From Nocardia nova NBRC 15556 (GTDB lineage: Bacteria; Actinomycetota; Actinomycetes; Mycobacteriales; Mycobacteriaceae), in assembly GCF_001613005.1 (NCBI RefSeq), contig NZ_BDBN01000023.1, forward strand, positions 62,001 to 126,000: a stretch of 64,000 nucleotides of DNA, in the 5' to 3' direction. The notes below the pieces were generated by a model. It saw only the letters and a program-made list of their open reading frames with translations. It made no database searches and was not told the origin of the DNA. Shown here piece after piece: positions 25,139 to 33,620 of the stretch. The translations under genes and the position numbers were made by a program. The stretch's first letter is position 1. The number at the start of each line of letters is the position of its first letter.

Positions 25139-25662
25139 CGCTCCCCCCGCAGGTAGCCGCGGTTGCGGTAGTAGTCGTCCTCGTCCTCGTCGTCGAACGC
25201 CCCCGGCTCCGACGAGCCCTGTTGCGCCGGTGCGCTTTCCGCCGGATCGGGCAGCAGCGTGTTCATCAGATCCTTGATGCTGGGCGCACCCGGGAGGATG
25301 TCGGAGAGGTCGGGCACGTCACCGGCGACCTCCTGGATGGGTGCCAGCGCCTGCTGCGACAACTCGCCGGCCCGGCGAGCCGCGGCCTGTGCGGCCTCGG
25401 CCATCGACCTGCCGAGTTTCTCCGGGGTCGACCGCTTGAACGCCTCGGGCTCCAGATGAACCTCCACCACCACGCCCGCGACATTGGCGACGACCCGGAC
25501 CAGATTGTCCGCGGACCAGGCCTCGGCGGTCGTGGCGGCCAACCGCTCCTGTACGTCGGCGAGTTCGCGCTTCTGCTGTTCGAAGGTCGCCAGAAGGGAA
25601 TCGACCTCCAGTCGCAACGCCTCGTTCCGCGCCCGCGCGGCCTCCTGCTCGGCGTCCGCCAT
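25135..25662 (-). CDS. YbaB/EbfC-like protein with acidic YYR...YL tail
   Basis: 175 residues from ATG 25662; GGAGGGG lies seven bases upstream. A helical start (ALRLEVDSLLATFEQQKRELADVQERL) leads into the YbaB/EbfC-type core: LVRVVANVAGVVVEVHLEP, then KRSTPEKLGRSMAEAAQAA. YbaB proteins bind DNA, but in mycobacteria and Nocardia the fold also occurs in ESX-associated genes (EspL-like). The C-terminal tail is strongly acidic and ends DDYYRNRGYLRGER, echoing the protein at 13801-14127. First gene of the toxin operon. Confidence 0.75.
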   Translation of the reverse strand: MADAEQEAARARNEALRLEVDSLLATFEQQKRELADVQERLAATTAEAWSADNLVRVVANVAGVVVEVHLEPEAFKRSTPEKLGRSMAEAAQAAARRAGELSQQALAPIQEVAGDVPDLSDILPGAPSIKDLMNTLLPDPAESAPAQQGSSEPGAFDDEDEDDYYRNRGYLRGER

Positions 25663-25761
25663 CTGTCCACCCCTCCGTCGAAAACCAGCCGTCAACATAT
25701 CCGACGCGGCCCGGCGACGATCGGTTCCCACCGTTCTCGTGCGCTCCCGGGCGACGGCCTT

Positions 25762-26628
25762 CTACTTGCGCAGGGCGCGGGCTACCTGCACGAGCTGCAA
25801 GGGCGAAACGTGTTCGGGCTCCGGCTCTTCGGTGGCTTCGGGGTCGACGGCCGAGGTGTGGGGGATGTCGGCTTCCGGGTCGGCGAAGGGCTGATATTTC
25901 TTGTCGCCCAGGAGTTGGTAGCTGAGGTAGCCGACCAGGAGGGCTCGGGTGATGCGTTCGGTCTTGGGTTCGTACTTGGCGGCGCCGAGCGCGGCGAGAG
26001 CGCGGCGGCCCTCGACGATGCCGTTGTGGGTGGCCTTGTCGACGGTGCGCAGCGACATCGGCCCGCCCCAGGCGGTGGCGAGGGCCTGCGCGGTGCAGTT
26101 GCCGGTGGAGATGTCGACACCGCCGGCGACGATGAGGGCCGGGGTGTCGATCCGGGCGGCCAGCGCTTCCGCGCTCGGGGCGGTGGGTGCCGGATAGAGG
26201 GCCGCCACGGCGCCGACCTTGCGCTGCGAGGCGGCGATGACGGCGGCGCCCGCGCCCATCCCGTGCCCTGCCAGGGCGAGCTTGTCCGGGTGCACGCTGA
26301 TCGCGCCGGTGCCCAGCCGCACGCCCGCGCAGATGTCGAGCGTGGTCAGCAGGTCGGTGGCCAAATTCAGGTGCGAGGGCAGCGGGCCGCGTTCGGTGTC
26401 GGGTGCGGCGGCGACGAAACCCCAGGACGCGAGGTGTTCGAGCAGTCGGCGATAGTTGCCGGCGCCGGCGAGCCAGCCGTGTCCGAAGACGACCGCGGGC
26501 AGGTTGTGGCCCTCTTCGGGGGTGTACACCACGCCGGGCTGCCCGGCGATGCCGAGGTTGCCGCGCATCACCCGGTGCGGACCAGGGCTGGTCAGAATGC
26601 TCAGAAGCGATTTCACAGACACCGACAC
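25762..26628 (-). CDS. Alpha/beta hydrolase (dienelactone-hydrolase-like) lacking the nucleophile Ser
   Basis: 288 residues if GTG 26628 is the start (26622 is possible; ribosome site weak). The fold is an alpha/beta hydrolase: oxyanion strand LPAVVFGHGWLAG, nucleophile elbow LAGHGMGAG, acid-strand ALIVAGGVD and final His in KATHNG. The elbow normally reads GxSxG; here residue 123 is Gly (G-H-G-M-G), so ordinary Ser catalysis is not possible. A charged tail (DPEATEEPEPEH) follows. It lies between the toxin operon and glmS, as do similar genes beside mycobacterial glmS. Likely a non-hydrolytic relative. Confidence 0.7.
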   Translation of the reverse strand: MSVSVKSLLSILTSPGPHRVMRGNLGIAGQPGVVYTPEEGHNLPAVVFGHGWLAGAGNYRRLLEHLASWGFVAAAPDTERGPLPSHLNLATDLLTTLDICAGVRLGTGAISVHPDKLALAGHGMGAGAAVIAASQRKVGAVAALYPAPTAPSAEALAARIDTPALIVAGGVDISTGNCTAQALATAWGGPMSLRTVDKATHNGIVEGRRALAALGAAKYEPKTERITRALLVGYLSYQLLGDKKYQPFADPEADIPHTSAVDPEATEEPEPEHVSPLQLVQVARALRK

Positions 26629-26758
26629 GGGGGTGAACTCTACCGAGAGTCGCCCGGAATGCGGCACTGTCACGAGCGGAGCGGCCCGGACACGCCCCCA
26701 CCTGCTTCGATAGCAGGCCGATTCGCGTGTCCACGCGGCCCAAGTAGGCTGGGACACC

Positions 26759-28627
26759 ATGTGCGGAATCGTTGGCTACGTCGGGTACCGGGACGCGCTC
26801 GGCGTCGTCGTGGACGCACTGCGCCGCATGGAGTACCGGGGCTACGACTCCGCGGGCGTGGCGATCCTGGACGGCGCGGGCACTATCGCGGTGGAGCGCA
26901 AGGCCGGTCGGCTGGCCAATCTGGAGGCCGAGCTGGCCGAGGCCGGTCCCGCCGCGTTCGCCGGTACGACCGGTATGGGACATACGCGGTGGGCCACGCA
27001 CGGCGCGCCCACCGACCGCAATGCGCACCCTCACCGTGACCTCGCGGGCCGGGTCGCGGTCGTGCACAACGGCATCATCGAGAACTTCGCCCCGCTGCGG
27101 CGCGAACTCGAGGAGGCCGGGGTCGAACTGCGCAGCGATACCGACACCGAGGTCGCCGTGCACCTGGTTGCCCAGGCCTACGCGGCCGGACCCACGGCCG
27201 GTGATTTCGTCGGCAGTGCGCTGGCCGTCCTGCGCCGGCTCGAGGGCGCGTTCACACTGGTGTTCACGCATGCCGATCATCCGGGCACGATCGTGGCCGC
27301 GCGTCGCTCGACGCCGCTGGTGGTCGGTGTGGGCAAGGGGGAGATGTTCATCGCCTCGGATGTGACGGCGTTCATCGAGCACACGCGCGAAGCGGTCGAG
27401 CTCGGTCAGGACCAGGCCGTGGTGATCACCGCGGACAGCTATGTGGTCACCGACTTCGCCGGCGCCACCGAGGGCGCGCGGACCCGGCCGTTCACCATCG
27501 ACTGGGATCTGGCCGCCGCCGAGAAGGGCGGCCACGACTACTTCATGCTCAAGGAGATCGAGGAGCAGCCCGCCGGGGTGGCCGAGACGCTGATGGGCCA
27601 TTTCGACAACGGCCGCATCGTGCTGGACGAGCAGCGCCTCGCCGATCAGGAACTTCGCGAATTCGACAAGGTGTTCGTGGTGGCCTGCGGCAGTTCGTAT
27701 CACGCCGGACTGCTGGCCAAGTACGCGATTGAACATTGGACCCGGGTTCCGGTCGAGGTGGAGCTGGCCAGTGAATTCCGCTACCGCGACCCGGTCCTCG
27801 ACCGGTCCACGCTGGTCGTCGCGATCTCGCAGTCCGGTGAGACGGCCGACACGCTGGAGGCGGTGCGTCACGCCAAGGAGCAGAAGGCGCGTGTGCTCGC
27901 CATCTGCAACACCAACGGCGCGCAGATTCCGCGTGAATCCGATGCCGTGGTCTACACCCGCACCGGCCCGGAGATCGGGGTCGCCTCGACCAAGGCCTTC
28001 CTCGCCCAGATCACCGCGAATTACCTTGTGGGCCTTGCCCTCGCGCAGGCGCGCGGCACCAAGTATCCGGACGAGGTGGCTCGCGAATTCGGTGAACTGG
28101 AGGCCATGCCGAAGCTGGTGGAGCGGGTGCTCGAGACCGCGCCGCAGGTGCGCGAGATCGCCCGCCGGTTCGCGCATCAGTCGACGGTGCTGTTCCTCGG
28201 CCGCCACGTCGGCTATCCGGTCGCGCTGGAGGGTGCGCTCAAACTCAAAGAGCTCGCCTATATGCACGCCGAGGGTTTCGCCGCCGGTGAGCTCAAGCAC
28301 GGCCCGATCGCGCTGATCGAGGAGGGTCTGCCGGTGATCGTGGTGATGCCTTCCCCGAAGGGACGCGCGGTGCTGCATTCGAAGCTGCTCAGCAACATCC
28401 GGGAGATCCAGGCCCGCGGTGCCCGCACCATCGTGATCGCGGAGGAGGGCGACGATACGGTCCGCCCGTTCGCCGATCATCTGATCGAGATCCCGGCCGC
28501 CCCGACCCTCTTCCAGCCGCTGCTGTCGACCGTGCCGCTGCAGATCTTCGCCGCCGAGGTGGCGCAGACCCGCGGCTACGACATCGACAAACCACGCAAC
28601 CTCGCGAAGTCGGTCACCGTCGAATAG
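26759..28627 (+). CDS. glmS: Glutamine-fructose-6-phosphate aminotransferase
   Basis: 622 residues. Makes glucosamine-6-phosphate from fructose-6-phosphate and glutamine. MCGIVGYVG gives the catalytic Cys2 of the Ntn-type glutaminase; HTRWATHG and a histidine-rich ammonia site follow. Two SIS domains come next (VACGSSYHAGL; SQSGETADTLEA; CNTNGAQIPRESD), and the C-terminus is KSVTVE. No Shine-Dalgarno is visible. A -10-like TAGGCT ends only eight bases before the ATG, so the mRNA may be leaderless. No glmS ribozyme was seen upstream. It supplies substrate for GlmM, ~21 kb away. Confidence 0.97.
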   Translation: MCGIVGYVGYRDALGVVVDALRRMEYRGYDSAGVAILDGAGTIAVERKAGRLANLEAELAEAGPAAFAGTTGMGHTRWATHGAPTDRNAHPHRDLAGRVAVVHNGIIENFAPLRRELEEAGVELRSDTDTEVAVHLVAQAYAAGPTAGDFVGSALAVLRRLEGAFTLVFTHADHPGTIVAARRSTPLVVGVGKGEMFIASDVTAFIEHTREAVELGQDQAVVITADSYVVTDFAGATEGARTRPFTIDWDLAAAEKGGHDYFMLKEIEEQPAGVAETLMGHFDNGRIVLDEQRLADQELREFDKVFVVACGSSYHAGLLAKYAIEHWTRVPVEVELASEFRYRDPVLDRSTLVVAISQSGETADTLEAVRHAKEQKARVLAICNTNGAQIPRESDAVVYTRTGPEIGVASTKAFLAQITANYLVGLALAQARGTKYPDEVAREFGELEAMPKLVERVLETAPQVREIARRFAHQSTVLFLGRHVGYPVALEGALKLKELAYMHAEGFAAGELKHGPIALIEEGLPVIVVMPSPKGRAVLHSKLLSNIREIQARGARTIVIAEEGDDTVRPFADHLIEIPAAPTLFQPLLSTVPLQIFAAEVAQTRGYDIDKPRNLAKSVTVE

Positions 28628-28642
28628 CGGCGGGCGCGCCGG

Positions 28643-29833
28643 TCAATCTCCCACTGCCACAAGCTCTTCGGGTGCCGTGCTGGAGCGTGTCGTGCGACGT
28701 TCCAGTGCGCCCGACCAGACGGCCGAGCCGAGTGCGCTCGTAGCCAGGACCACGCCGACCCAGCTGGAGCTCGTGTAACCGAAACCCGCGGCGATGACCG
28801 ATCCGCCGAGCCATGCGGCGAGCGCGTTGCCCAGATTGAAGGCCCCGATATTCAGCGCGGAGGCCAGCGTCGGCGCCGCGGCGGCCTGATCGAGGACCCG
28901 CTTCTGCAGCGGCGGCACGGTGGCGAAGCCCAGCGCTCCGATCAGGACGACGGTGATCGCCGCCGCGACCTTGTTGTGCGCGGTGAGCGTGAACAGGGCC
29001 AGGACGACGGCCAGCGCCGCCAGCGTGATGTAGAGCATCGGCAGCAGATGGCGATCGGCGTAACGGCCGCCGACCAGATTGCCGATCAGGAATCCGAGGC
29101 CGAACAACACCATGATCCAGGTGACCGAGGTTTCGGCGAATCCGGTGACCTCGGTCATCATCGGCGCGAGGTAGGTGATGGCGGCGAAGACACCGCCGAA
29201 GCCGAGCACGGTCATCGCCATCGCGAGCAGTACCTGCGGATTGCGCAGGACCGCCAGCTCCCGGGTGAACCGGGCGTCGCGCGGTGCCGGCCGATCGGGC
29301 ACCAGCGCCAGCACTCCGGCGAAGGCGAGCGTGCCGACGGCGGCGACCAGCGCGAAGGCGAGCCGCCAACCGAAATGCTGACCCAGCAGGGTGCTCAGCG
29401 GAACACCGACCACGGTCGCGACCGTGAGCCCGGTGAACATCATGGCGATCGCACCGGCGCGGCGGTCCGGGGCGACGAGCGATCCGGCGACCACCGCCCC
29501 GATGCCGAAGAAGGCTCCGTGCGCCAGTGAGGCGATGATGCGGCCGGTCAGCATCAGGCCGAAAGTCGGTGCGGCAGCGGACAATGCGTTGCCGGCGATC
29601 AACAGCAGCAGGCTGATCAGCAGCATGCGCTTGCGGGATACACGCGTGCCGAGTCCGGTCATCACCGGCGCACCGACGAGCACGCCGAGGGCGTAGCCGG
29701 TGACCAGCCAACCGGCGGTCGGGATCGATACCGCGTAACTGTCCGCGACCCCGGGCAGCAATCCGACCACGATGAATTCGGTTGTCCCGATGGCGAATGC
29801 GCCGAGGGTGAGGGCGAGAAGTGCGAGTGGCAT
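28643..29833 (-). CDS. MFS drug/sugar efflux transporter
   Basis: 396 residues from ATG 29833 (GGAGG upstream). Twelve hydrophobic helices of the AraJ/PbuE-type drug:H+ antiporter group. Helix 1 carries FAIGTTEFIVVGLLP; loop 2-3 carries GTRVSRKRML; helix 5 carries the antiporter motif GVPLSTLLGQHFGWR. Divergent from the MarR gene at 29969 with a palindrome in between, the classical layout of an efflux pump controlled by its neighbour. Converges with glmS, only 15 bases apart. Confidence 0.9.
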   Translation of the reverse strand: MPLALLALTLGAFAIGTTEFIVVGLLPGVADSYAVSIPTAGWLVTGYALGVLVGAPVMTGLGTRVSRKRMLLISLLLLIAGNALSAAAPTFGLMLTGRIIASLAHGAFFGIGAVVAGSLVAPDRRAGAIAMMFTGLTVATVVGVPLSTLLGQHFGWRLAFALVAAVGTLAFAGVLALVPDRPAPRDARFTRELAVLRNPQVLLAMAMTVLGFGGVFAAITYLAPMMTEVTGFAETSVTWIMVLFGLGFLIGNLVGGRYADRHLLPMLYITLAALAVVLALFTLTAHNKVAAAITVVLIGALGFATVPPLQKRVLDQAAAAPTLASALNIGAFNLGNALAAWLGGSVIAAGFGYTSSSWVGVVLATSALGSAVWSGALERRTTRSSTAPEELVAVGD

Positions 29834-29884
29834 GGGTGCAGGCCTCCACACGGTGTTGTAGACGGGCGTTACAGGCGTCGACAA

Positions 29885-29918
29885 TAATTGCATACGCGTG
29901 TTAATTGCAAGCGCTTGC
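29885..29918. promoter_or_regulatory. Palindrome and direct repeat between MFS and marR genes (probable MarR operator)
   Basis: A perfect 12-bp palindrome GCAAGCGCTTGC at 29907-29918 overlaps a repeated TAATTGCA (29885-29892 and 29902-29909). The sequence is A/T-rich against a high-GC background and lies centrally in the divergent intergenic region. The likely binder is the MarR product of 29969-30460, repressing both genes; this is inference. Confidence 0.65.
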
Positions 29919-29968
29919 TATTGCGGGAGCGCGTTATCCTGGGGACGGCGACGACATGAGGAGGGCCG

Positions 29969-30460
29969 ATGACCGCGGAAGCCGCGCTGACCGGATTGGC
30001 GGATGGCTGGTATGCGCTCTCGGTGCTGCACGACCGGATCGAGGCACGGATCGAACGCGCCCTGCAGGCCGGCCACGAGCTCAGCGTGCGCGAATACTCA
30101 CTTCTCACCGTGCTCAGCCGCCAACACGACGGGCCCGGTGGCCATCTGCGGATGAACCAGGTCGCCGACTCGGTGGCGCTGAGTCAGAGCGCGACCACGC
30201 GGCTGGTGACCCGGCTCGAGGACCGCGGTCTCCTGCAGCGTTATCTGTGCCCGGACGACCGCCGGGGCATCTATACCGACGTCACCCCCGCTGGTCTTGC
30301 CCTCCTCGAACAGGCGCGGCCCACCAACGACGCCGCCCTGTCGCAGGCGCTCCGCGAGGCCGCGGCCGATCCCGAACTGGCCCCACTGGTGACGGCCGTG
30401 GAGGCGTTGAACCGCCGCGAGATGCGGGTAGGAGACGGCGTCGCGACTACCGCACCGTGA
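29969..30460 (+). CDS. MarR family transcriptional regulator
   Basis: 163 residues. Winged-helix MarR pattern: LSVREYSLLTVLSRQ, then a recognition helix MNQVADSVALSQSATTRLV, then wing DDRRGIYTDVTPAG. These proteins bind palindromes as dimers and are released by small ligands, often drugs. It is divergent from the MFS pump and its 3' end overlaps the convergent cupredoxin gene by 14 bases. Confidence 0.92.
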   Translation: MTAEAALTGLADGWYALSVLHDRIEARIERALQAGHELSVREYSLLTVLSRQHDGPGGHLRMNQVADSVALSQSATTRLVTRLEDRGLLQRYLCPDDRRGIYTDVTPAGLALLEQARPTNDAALSQALREAAADPELAPLVTAVEALNRREMRVGDGVATTAP

Positions 30461-30878
30461 CGGTGCCGCGCATTTCGGGATGCAGCGGGCACAGGTAGCG
30501 GTAGACGCCGGGCACGGCGAAGGTATGGCTCCACTCGCCGCCGGTGAAAATCGGGCTGTTGATGCCCATCGCCGCATCGCCGATGCCCTGCACGGCATGC
30601 GGCACCTTGTCGGAGAACTTCCAGGTGACGGTGTCGCCCGCCTGGACCGTGACGGCGTCGGGGGAGAACTTCATATCCTCGACGCGCACGGTGACCGAGG
30701 CCGGTTGGGCCACGGTCGGCGAGGCAGCCGCGGTACCCGGCGGCGTGGCCGCGGTCGTGGTCGTGGGAGTGGATGTCGTTGTGTTCGAACCACATCCGGC
30801 GATCAGCACGGCAGCCACCAGCGCTCCGGCGATCGGGAGGAGACGCGCTGCGCGGCTGCGTACGGTGCTGTGGGCCAT
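30447..30878 (-). CDS. Cupredoxin (plastocyanin-like) lipoprotein
   Basis: 143 residues. Signal peptide ends in the lipobox LIAGC with lipidated Cys29, so the protein is anchored on the outer face of the membrane. After a Thr/Pro linker comes a blue-copper domain with all four type-1 ligands: His94 (KVPHAVQG), then Cys130, His133 and Met136 in YLCPLHPEMRG. Probably an electron carrier or copper-handling protein. No copper regulator or partner oxidase is adjacent. Confidence 0.9.
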   Translation of the reverse strand: MAHSTVRSRAARLLPIAGALVAAVLIAGCGSNTTTSTPTTTTAATPPGTAAASPTVAQPASVTVRVEDMKFSPDAVTVQAGDTVTWKFSDKVPHAVQGIGDAAMGINSPIFTGGEWSHTFAVPGVYRYLCPLHPEMRGTVTVR

Positions 30879-31053
30879 GATCACGAGCCTAGTCCGAATG
30901 GTGGCATCCGGTTCGCGGCACCCGCGTGCGATCCGGCCGCGTCGCACCGGCGGCGGAGCCGCGGGCATGCGGGAACCGAAGATCCCGGGCGTAATCTGCT
31001 GGAGGTTCCGATTCGAGCGCGATCCCTGTGCGATCCCTACGAGGAGGCGAATG

Positions 31054-32550
31054 ATGGCACCGGCCCTGCGGGGATATTTCACCGTCGACGAGGTGCGAGC
31101 TGCCGAAGCCGAACTGTTCGAGCGGGTCGCCGCGGGGGTGCCGATGCGCCGTGCCGCGTACGGATTGGCGAATGTGGTTGCGGCCGAACTGCGGGAACGG
31201 ACCGGCGGCGTCGCCGGGCGGTCCGTGACACTGCTCGTCGGATCGGGGGACAACGGCGGCGATGCGCTCTGGGCGGGCGCGGCGCTGCGCCGGCGCGGGG
31301 CGGCGGTGACGGCCGTGCTGTTGTCGCCCGAGCGAGCGCATGCGGAAGGACTCGCCGCGCTGCGCCGGGCGGGCGGGCGGATTCGTGAGGCCGGGGCGGG
31401 ATCGGCCGCCGAACTGCTCGGCACGCCGGACCTGGTGGTCGACGGCATCATCGGAATCTCCGGCCGGGGTGCGCTGCGACCCCGGGCCGCCGAGTTGGTA
31501 GCGGCGATCGAGGCACCGATCGTCGCCGTCGACCTGCCGAGCGGTGTCGATCCGAATACCGGTGCAGTGGACGGCCCGGCGGTACGGGCCGCGGTGACGG
31601 TCACCTTCGGTTCCTACAAACCGGTGCACGCGCTGGCCGCGCCGTGGTGTGGGCGAATTCAGCTGGTTCCCATCGGTTTACGCCTGCCCGAGCCGCAGCT
31701 GGCCGCGTTGGAGCCGGTGTCGATCGGTCGCGACTGGCCGGTGCCCGGACCGCGCGACGACAAATACACGCAGGGTGTCACCGGCATCCACGCCGGCAGC
31801 GACACCTATCCCGGTGCCGCGGTGTTGTGCACCGGCGCCGCGGTGGCCGCCACCTCCGGCATGGTCCGCTACGCCGGAACCGCAGCCGCACAGGTTCTCG
31901 CGCAATTCCCGGAAGTCATTGCGGCCGAGAGTATTTCCGGAACCGGGCGGGTGCAGTCCTGGGTGTTCGGGCCGGGGGCGGGTACCGACGACGCCGCGCG
32001 CGAGCGTCTGTCGGAGGTCCTGGCCACCGATCTGCCCGTGGTGGTCGACGCCGACGGGTTGACCCTGCTGGCCGCCACGCCGGAGCTGGTCACCGGTCGC
32101 GGCGCACCGACCGTATTGACACCGCACGCAGGCGAATTCGCGCGTCTGACCGGCCATGAACTCGGCCCCGACCGGGTGGCGGCGGTGCGTGAACTCGCCG
32201 AGAAGTGGCAGGTCACGGTCCTGCTGAAGGGGCGGTCCACGCTGGTCGCCACCCCCGGCGAGCCGACGCTGGTCAACGAGGCGGGTGGTTCCTGGGCGGC
32301 CACCGCGGGCGCCGGGGACGTACTGTCCGGCGTCATCGGCGCACTGCTGGCGGCGGGACGGGTCCCGGGGTGGGCGGCGGCGGCCGCCGCGCGTGTCCAC
32401 GCCCTCGCCGCGAATCTCGCCGCCCATGCCGACAGTGATGCGGCAGCGCCTATTTCGTCTACTCCGCTGCTGCATCACCTACGAGCCGCGGTGCGGACCC
32501 TGCGTAGTCTCGTCGATGCCGCGGACGGACTGCCGGCCGATTCGTTCTGA
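31054..32550 (+). CDS. nnr: Bifunctional NAD(P)H-hydrate epimerase/dehydratase
   Basis: 498 residues from ATG 31054, with AGGAGG six bases upstream (an ATG three bases earlier is too close). Repairs damaged NAD(P)H hydrates. Residues 1-215: YjeF_N epimerase with GSGDNGGDALWAG. Residues ~225-480: ADP/ATP-dependent dehydratase of ribokinase-like fold with VVDADGLTLL, TPHAGEFARL, LLKGRSTLV and the catalytic AGAGDVLSG. Both halves appear intact. Same position relative to glmS and alr as in mycobacteria (Rv3433c). Confidence 0.95.
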   Translation: MAPALRGYFTVDEVRAAEAELFERVAAGVPMRRAAYGLANVVAAELRERTGGVAGRSVTLLVGSGDNGGDALWAGAALRRRGAAVTAVLLSPERAHAEGLAALRRAGGRIREAGAGSAAELLGTPDLVVDGIIGISGRGALRPRAAELVAAIEAPIVAVDLPSGVDPNTGAVDGPAVRAAVTVTFGSYKPVHALAAPWCGRIQLVPIGLRLPEPQLAALEPVSIGRDWPVPGPRDDKYTQGVTGIHAGSDTYPGAAVLCTGAAVAATSGMVRYAGTAAAQVLAQFPEVIAAESISGTGRVQSWVFGPGAGTDDAARERLSEVLATDLPVVVDADGLTLLAATPELVTGRGAPTVLTPHAGEFARLTGHELGPDRVAAVRELAEKWQVTVLLKGRSTLVATPGEPTLVNEAGGSWAATAGAGDVLSGVIGALLAAGRVPGWAAAAAARVHALAANLAAHADSDAAAPISSTPLLHHLRAAVRTLRSLVDAADGLPADSF

Positions 32551-32640
32551 CCGCGCCATCTTCGCCGCGGCGGAACCACGGTGGACGGCCGGGTGCCGGG
32601 ACCGAAGCGCCGGCAGCCCGTCCTCCCGGTACGTGCCCGG

Positions 32641-33459
32641 TCAGTCGCCCTGGGCGGCCAGCGTGACCGACTCCCATTCGCGCCAGGTCGACAGTCGCGA
32701 CTCGTAGTCGGCGGTCGCGATCTGCAGCGGTGCGGTCCCCAGGAACAGCCGCAAGGGCGGCTTGTCGGCGTCGACCACGGCCAGGATCGCCGCCCGCGTA
32801 GCCGTCGGCTCGCCGGGCTGCTGGGCCGAACGGGTCCGAGTGCGCGCGGCCCGCACCTCGTCGTAGGCGGGGTTTTCCGTGCTGTGCACCGACGACGGGC
32901 CGGCCCAATCGGTGCTGAACCCGCCCGGCTCGATCAATGTGACGTGGATGCCGAAACCGTCGACCTCCTGCGCCAGCGACTGCGAGAACCCCTCGAGCGC
33001 CCACTTCGACGCGTGATAGGCGCCCAGATTCGGGAAGGCGCTGATCCCGCCGATGCTCGACACCTGGATGATGTGGCCGCTGCCCTGCTCGCGCAGAACC
33101 GGCAGCGCCGCCTGGGTGACCCACAGCGCCCCGAAGACGTTGGTCTCGAGCTGAGCGCGGATCTCCTCTTCGGTCAGTTCCTCGATCATGCCGAAGTGCC
33201 CGTACCCGGCGTTGTTGACCACGACGTCCAGGCGGCCGAACCGCTCGGCGGCCTCCGCAACCGCCGCGAAGTCGCCCGCGCGGTCGGTGACGTCGAGTTG
33301 CAGCGGCAGGAAGGTGTCGGGGTAGGCGGCGACGATGTCGTCGAGTGTCTCCAGCTTGCGCGCGGTTCCGGCGACCCGGTCGCCGCGCTCGAGGGCCGCC
33401 AGAGCCCATTCGCGGCCGAATCCGCGCGAGACGCCGGTGATGAACCAAACCTTGCTCAT
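32641..33459 (-). CDS. Short-chain dehydrogenase/reductase
   Basis: 272 residues from ATG 33459 (AGAGGGG upstream). Classical SDR: cofactor loop TGVSRGFG, acidic DVTD after beta-3, NNAG, catalytic Ser in VSSIGG and Y-x-x-x-K in YHASK. The Arg in GTARKLE after beta-2 hints at NADPH preference. Substrate unknown. It starts 65 bases from a 14-bp palindrome that is probably its operator, and is divergent from alr. Confidence 0.92.
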   Translation of the reverse strand: MSKVWFITGVSRGFGREWALAALERGDRVAGTARKLETLDDIVAAYPDTFLPLQLDVTDRAGDFAAVAEAAERFGRLDVVVNNAGYGHFGMIEELTEEEIRAQLETNVFGALWVTQAALPVLREQGSGHIIQVSSIGGISAFPNLGAYHASKWALEGFSQSLAQEVDGFGIHVTLIEPGGFSTDWAGPSSVHSTENPAYDEVRAARTRTRSAQQPGEPTATRAAILAVVDADKPPLRLFLGTAPLQIATADYESRLSTWREWESVTLAAQGD

Positions 33460-33523
33460 GAAACCCCTCTGGTCGATGGGTGGTGGCGGGCGCCGTGTGC
33501 CCGCGTGAACCACGCTAATGAGC

Positions 33524-33537
33524 TGGAGTGCACTCCA
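33524..33537. promoter_or_regulatory. 14-bp palindrome upstream of the SDR gene (TetR-type operator)
   Basis: TGGAGTGCACTCCA is a perfect palindrome in the SDR-alr intergenic region. Its form (GGAGTGCACTCC core) is typical of operators bound by TetR-family repressors controlling SDR genes in actinobacteria. No TetR gene lies in the window, so the regulator would act in trans. Confidence 0.55.
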
Positions 33538-33620
33538 AGCAAGGGTTGATTTCGGCTCGATCCGATATCACCCGGGCGCGCCGGGTGGGCGCGACGCGCC
33601 GCGTGGCAGGATCGGTAGCC

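Noticed and set aside
14166..25662. Prophage or integrative element carrying the toxin operon
   Set aside because: No integrase, transposase, tRNA target or flanking direct repeats were seen.
26640..26758. glmS ribozyme upstream of glmS
   Set aside because: Only ~130 bases lie before the start, with a promoter-like TAGGCT eight bases from the ATG, and none of the conserved ribozyme core was seen.
25319..28480. Very long minus-strand open frame (about 1,050 codons) opposite glmS
   Set aside because: It is the antisense shadow of glmS and the hydrolase gene in high-GC DNA. The translation is Arg/Gly/His-rich with no family features, and glmS is certain on the other strand.
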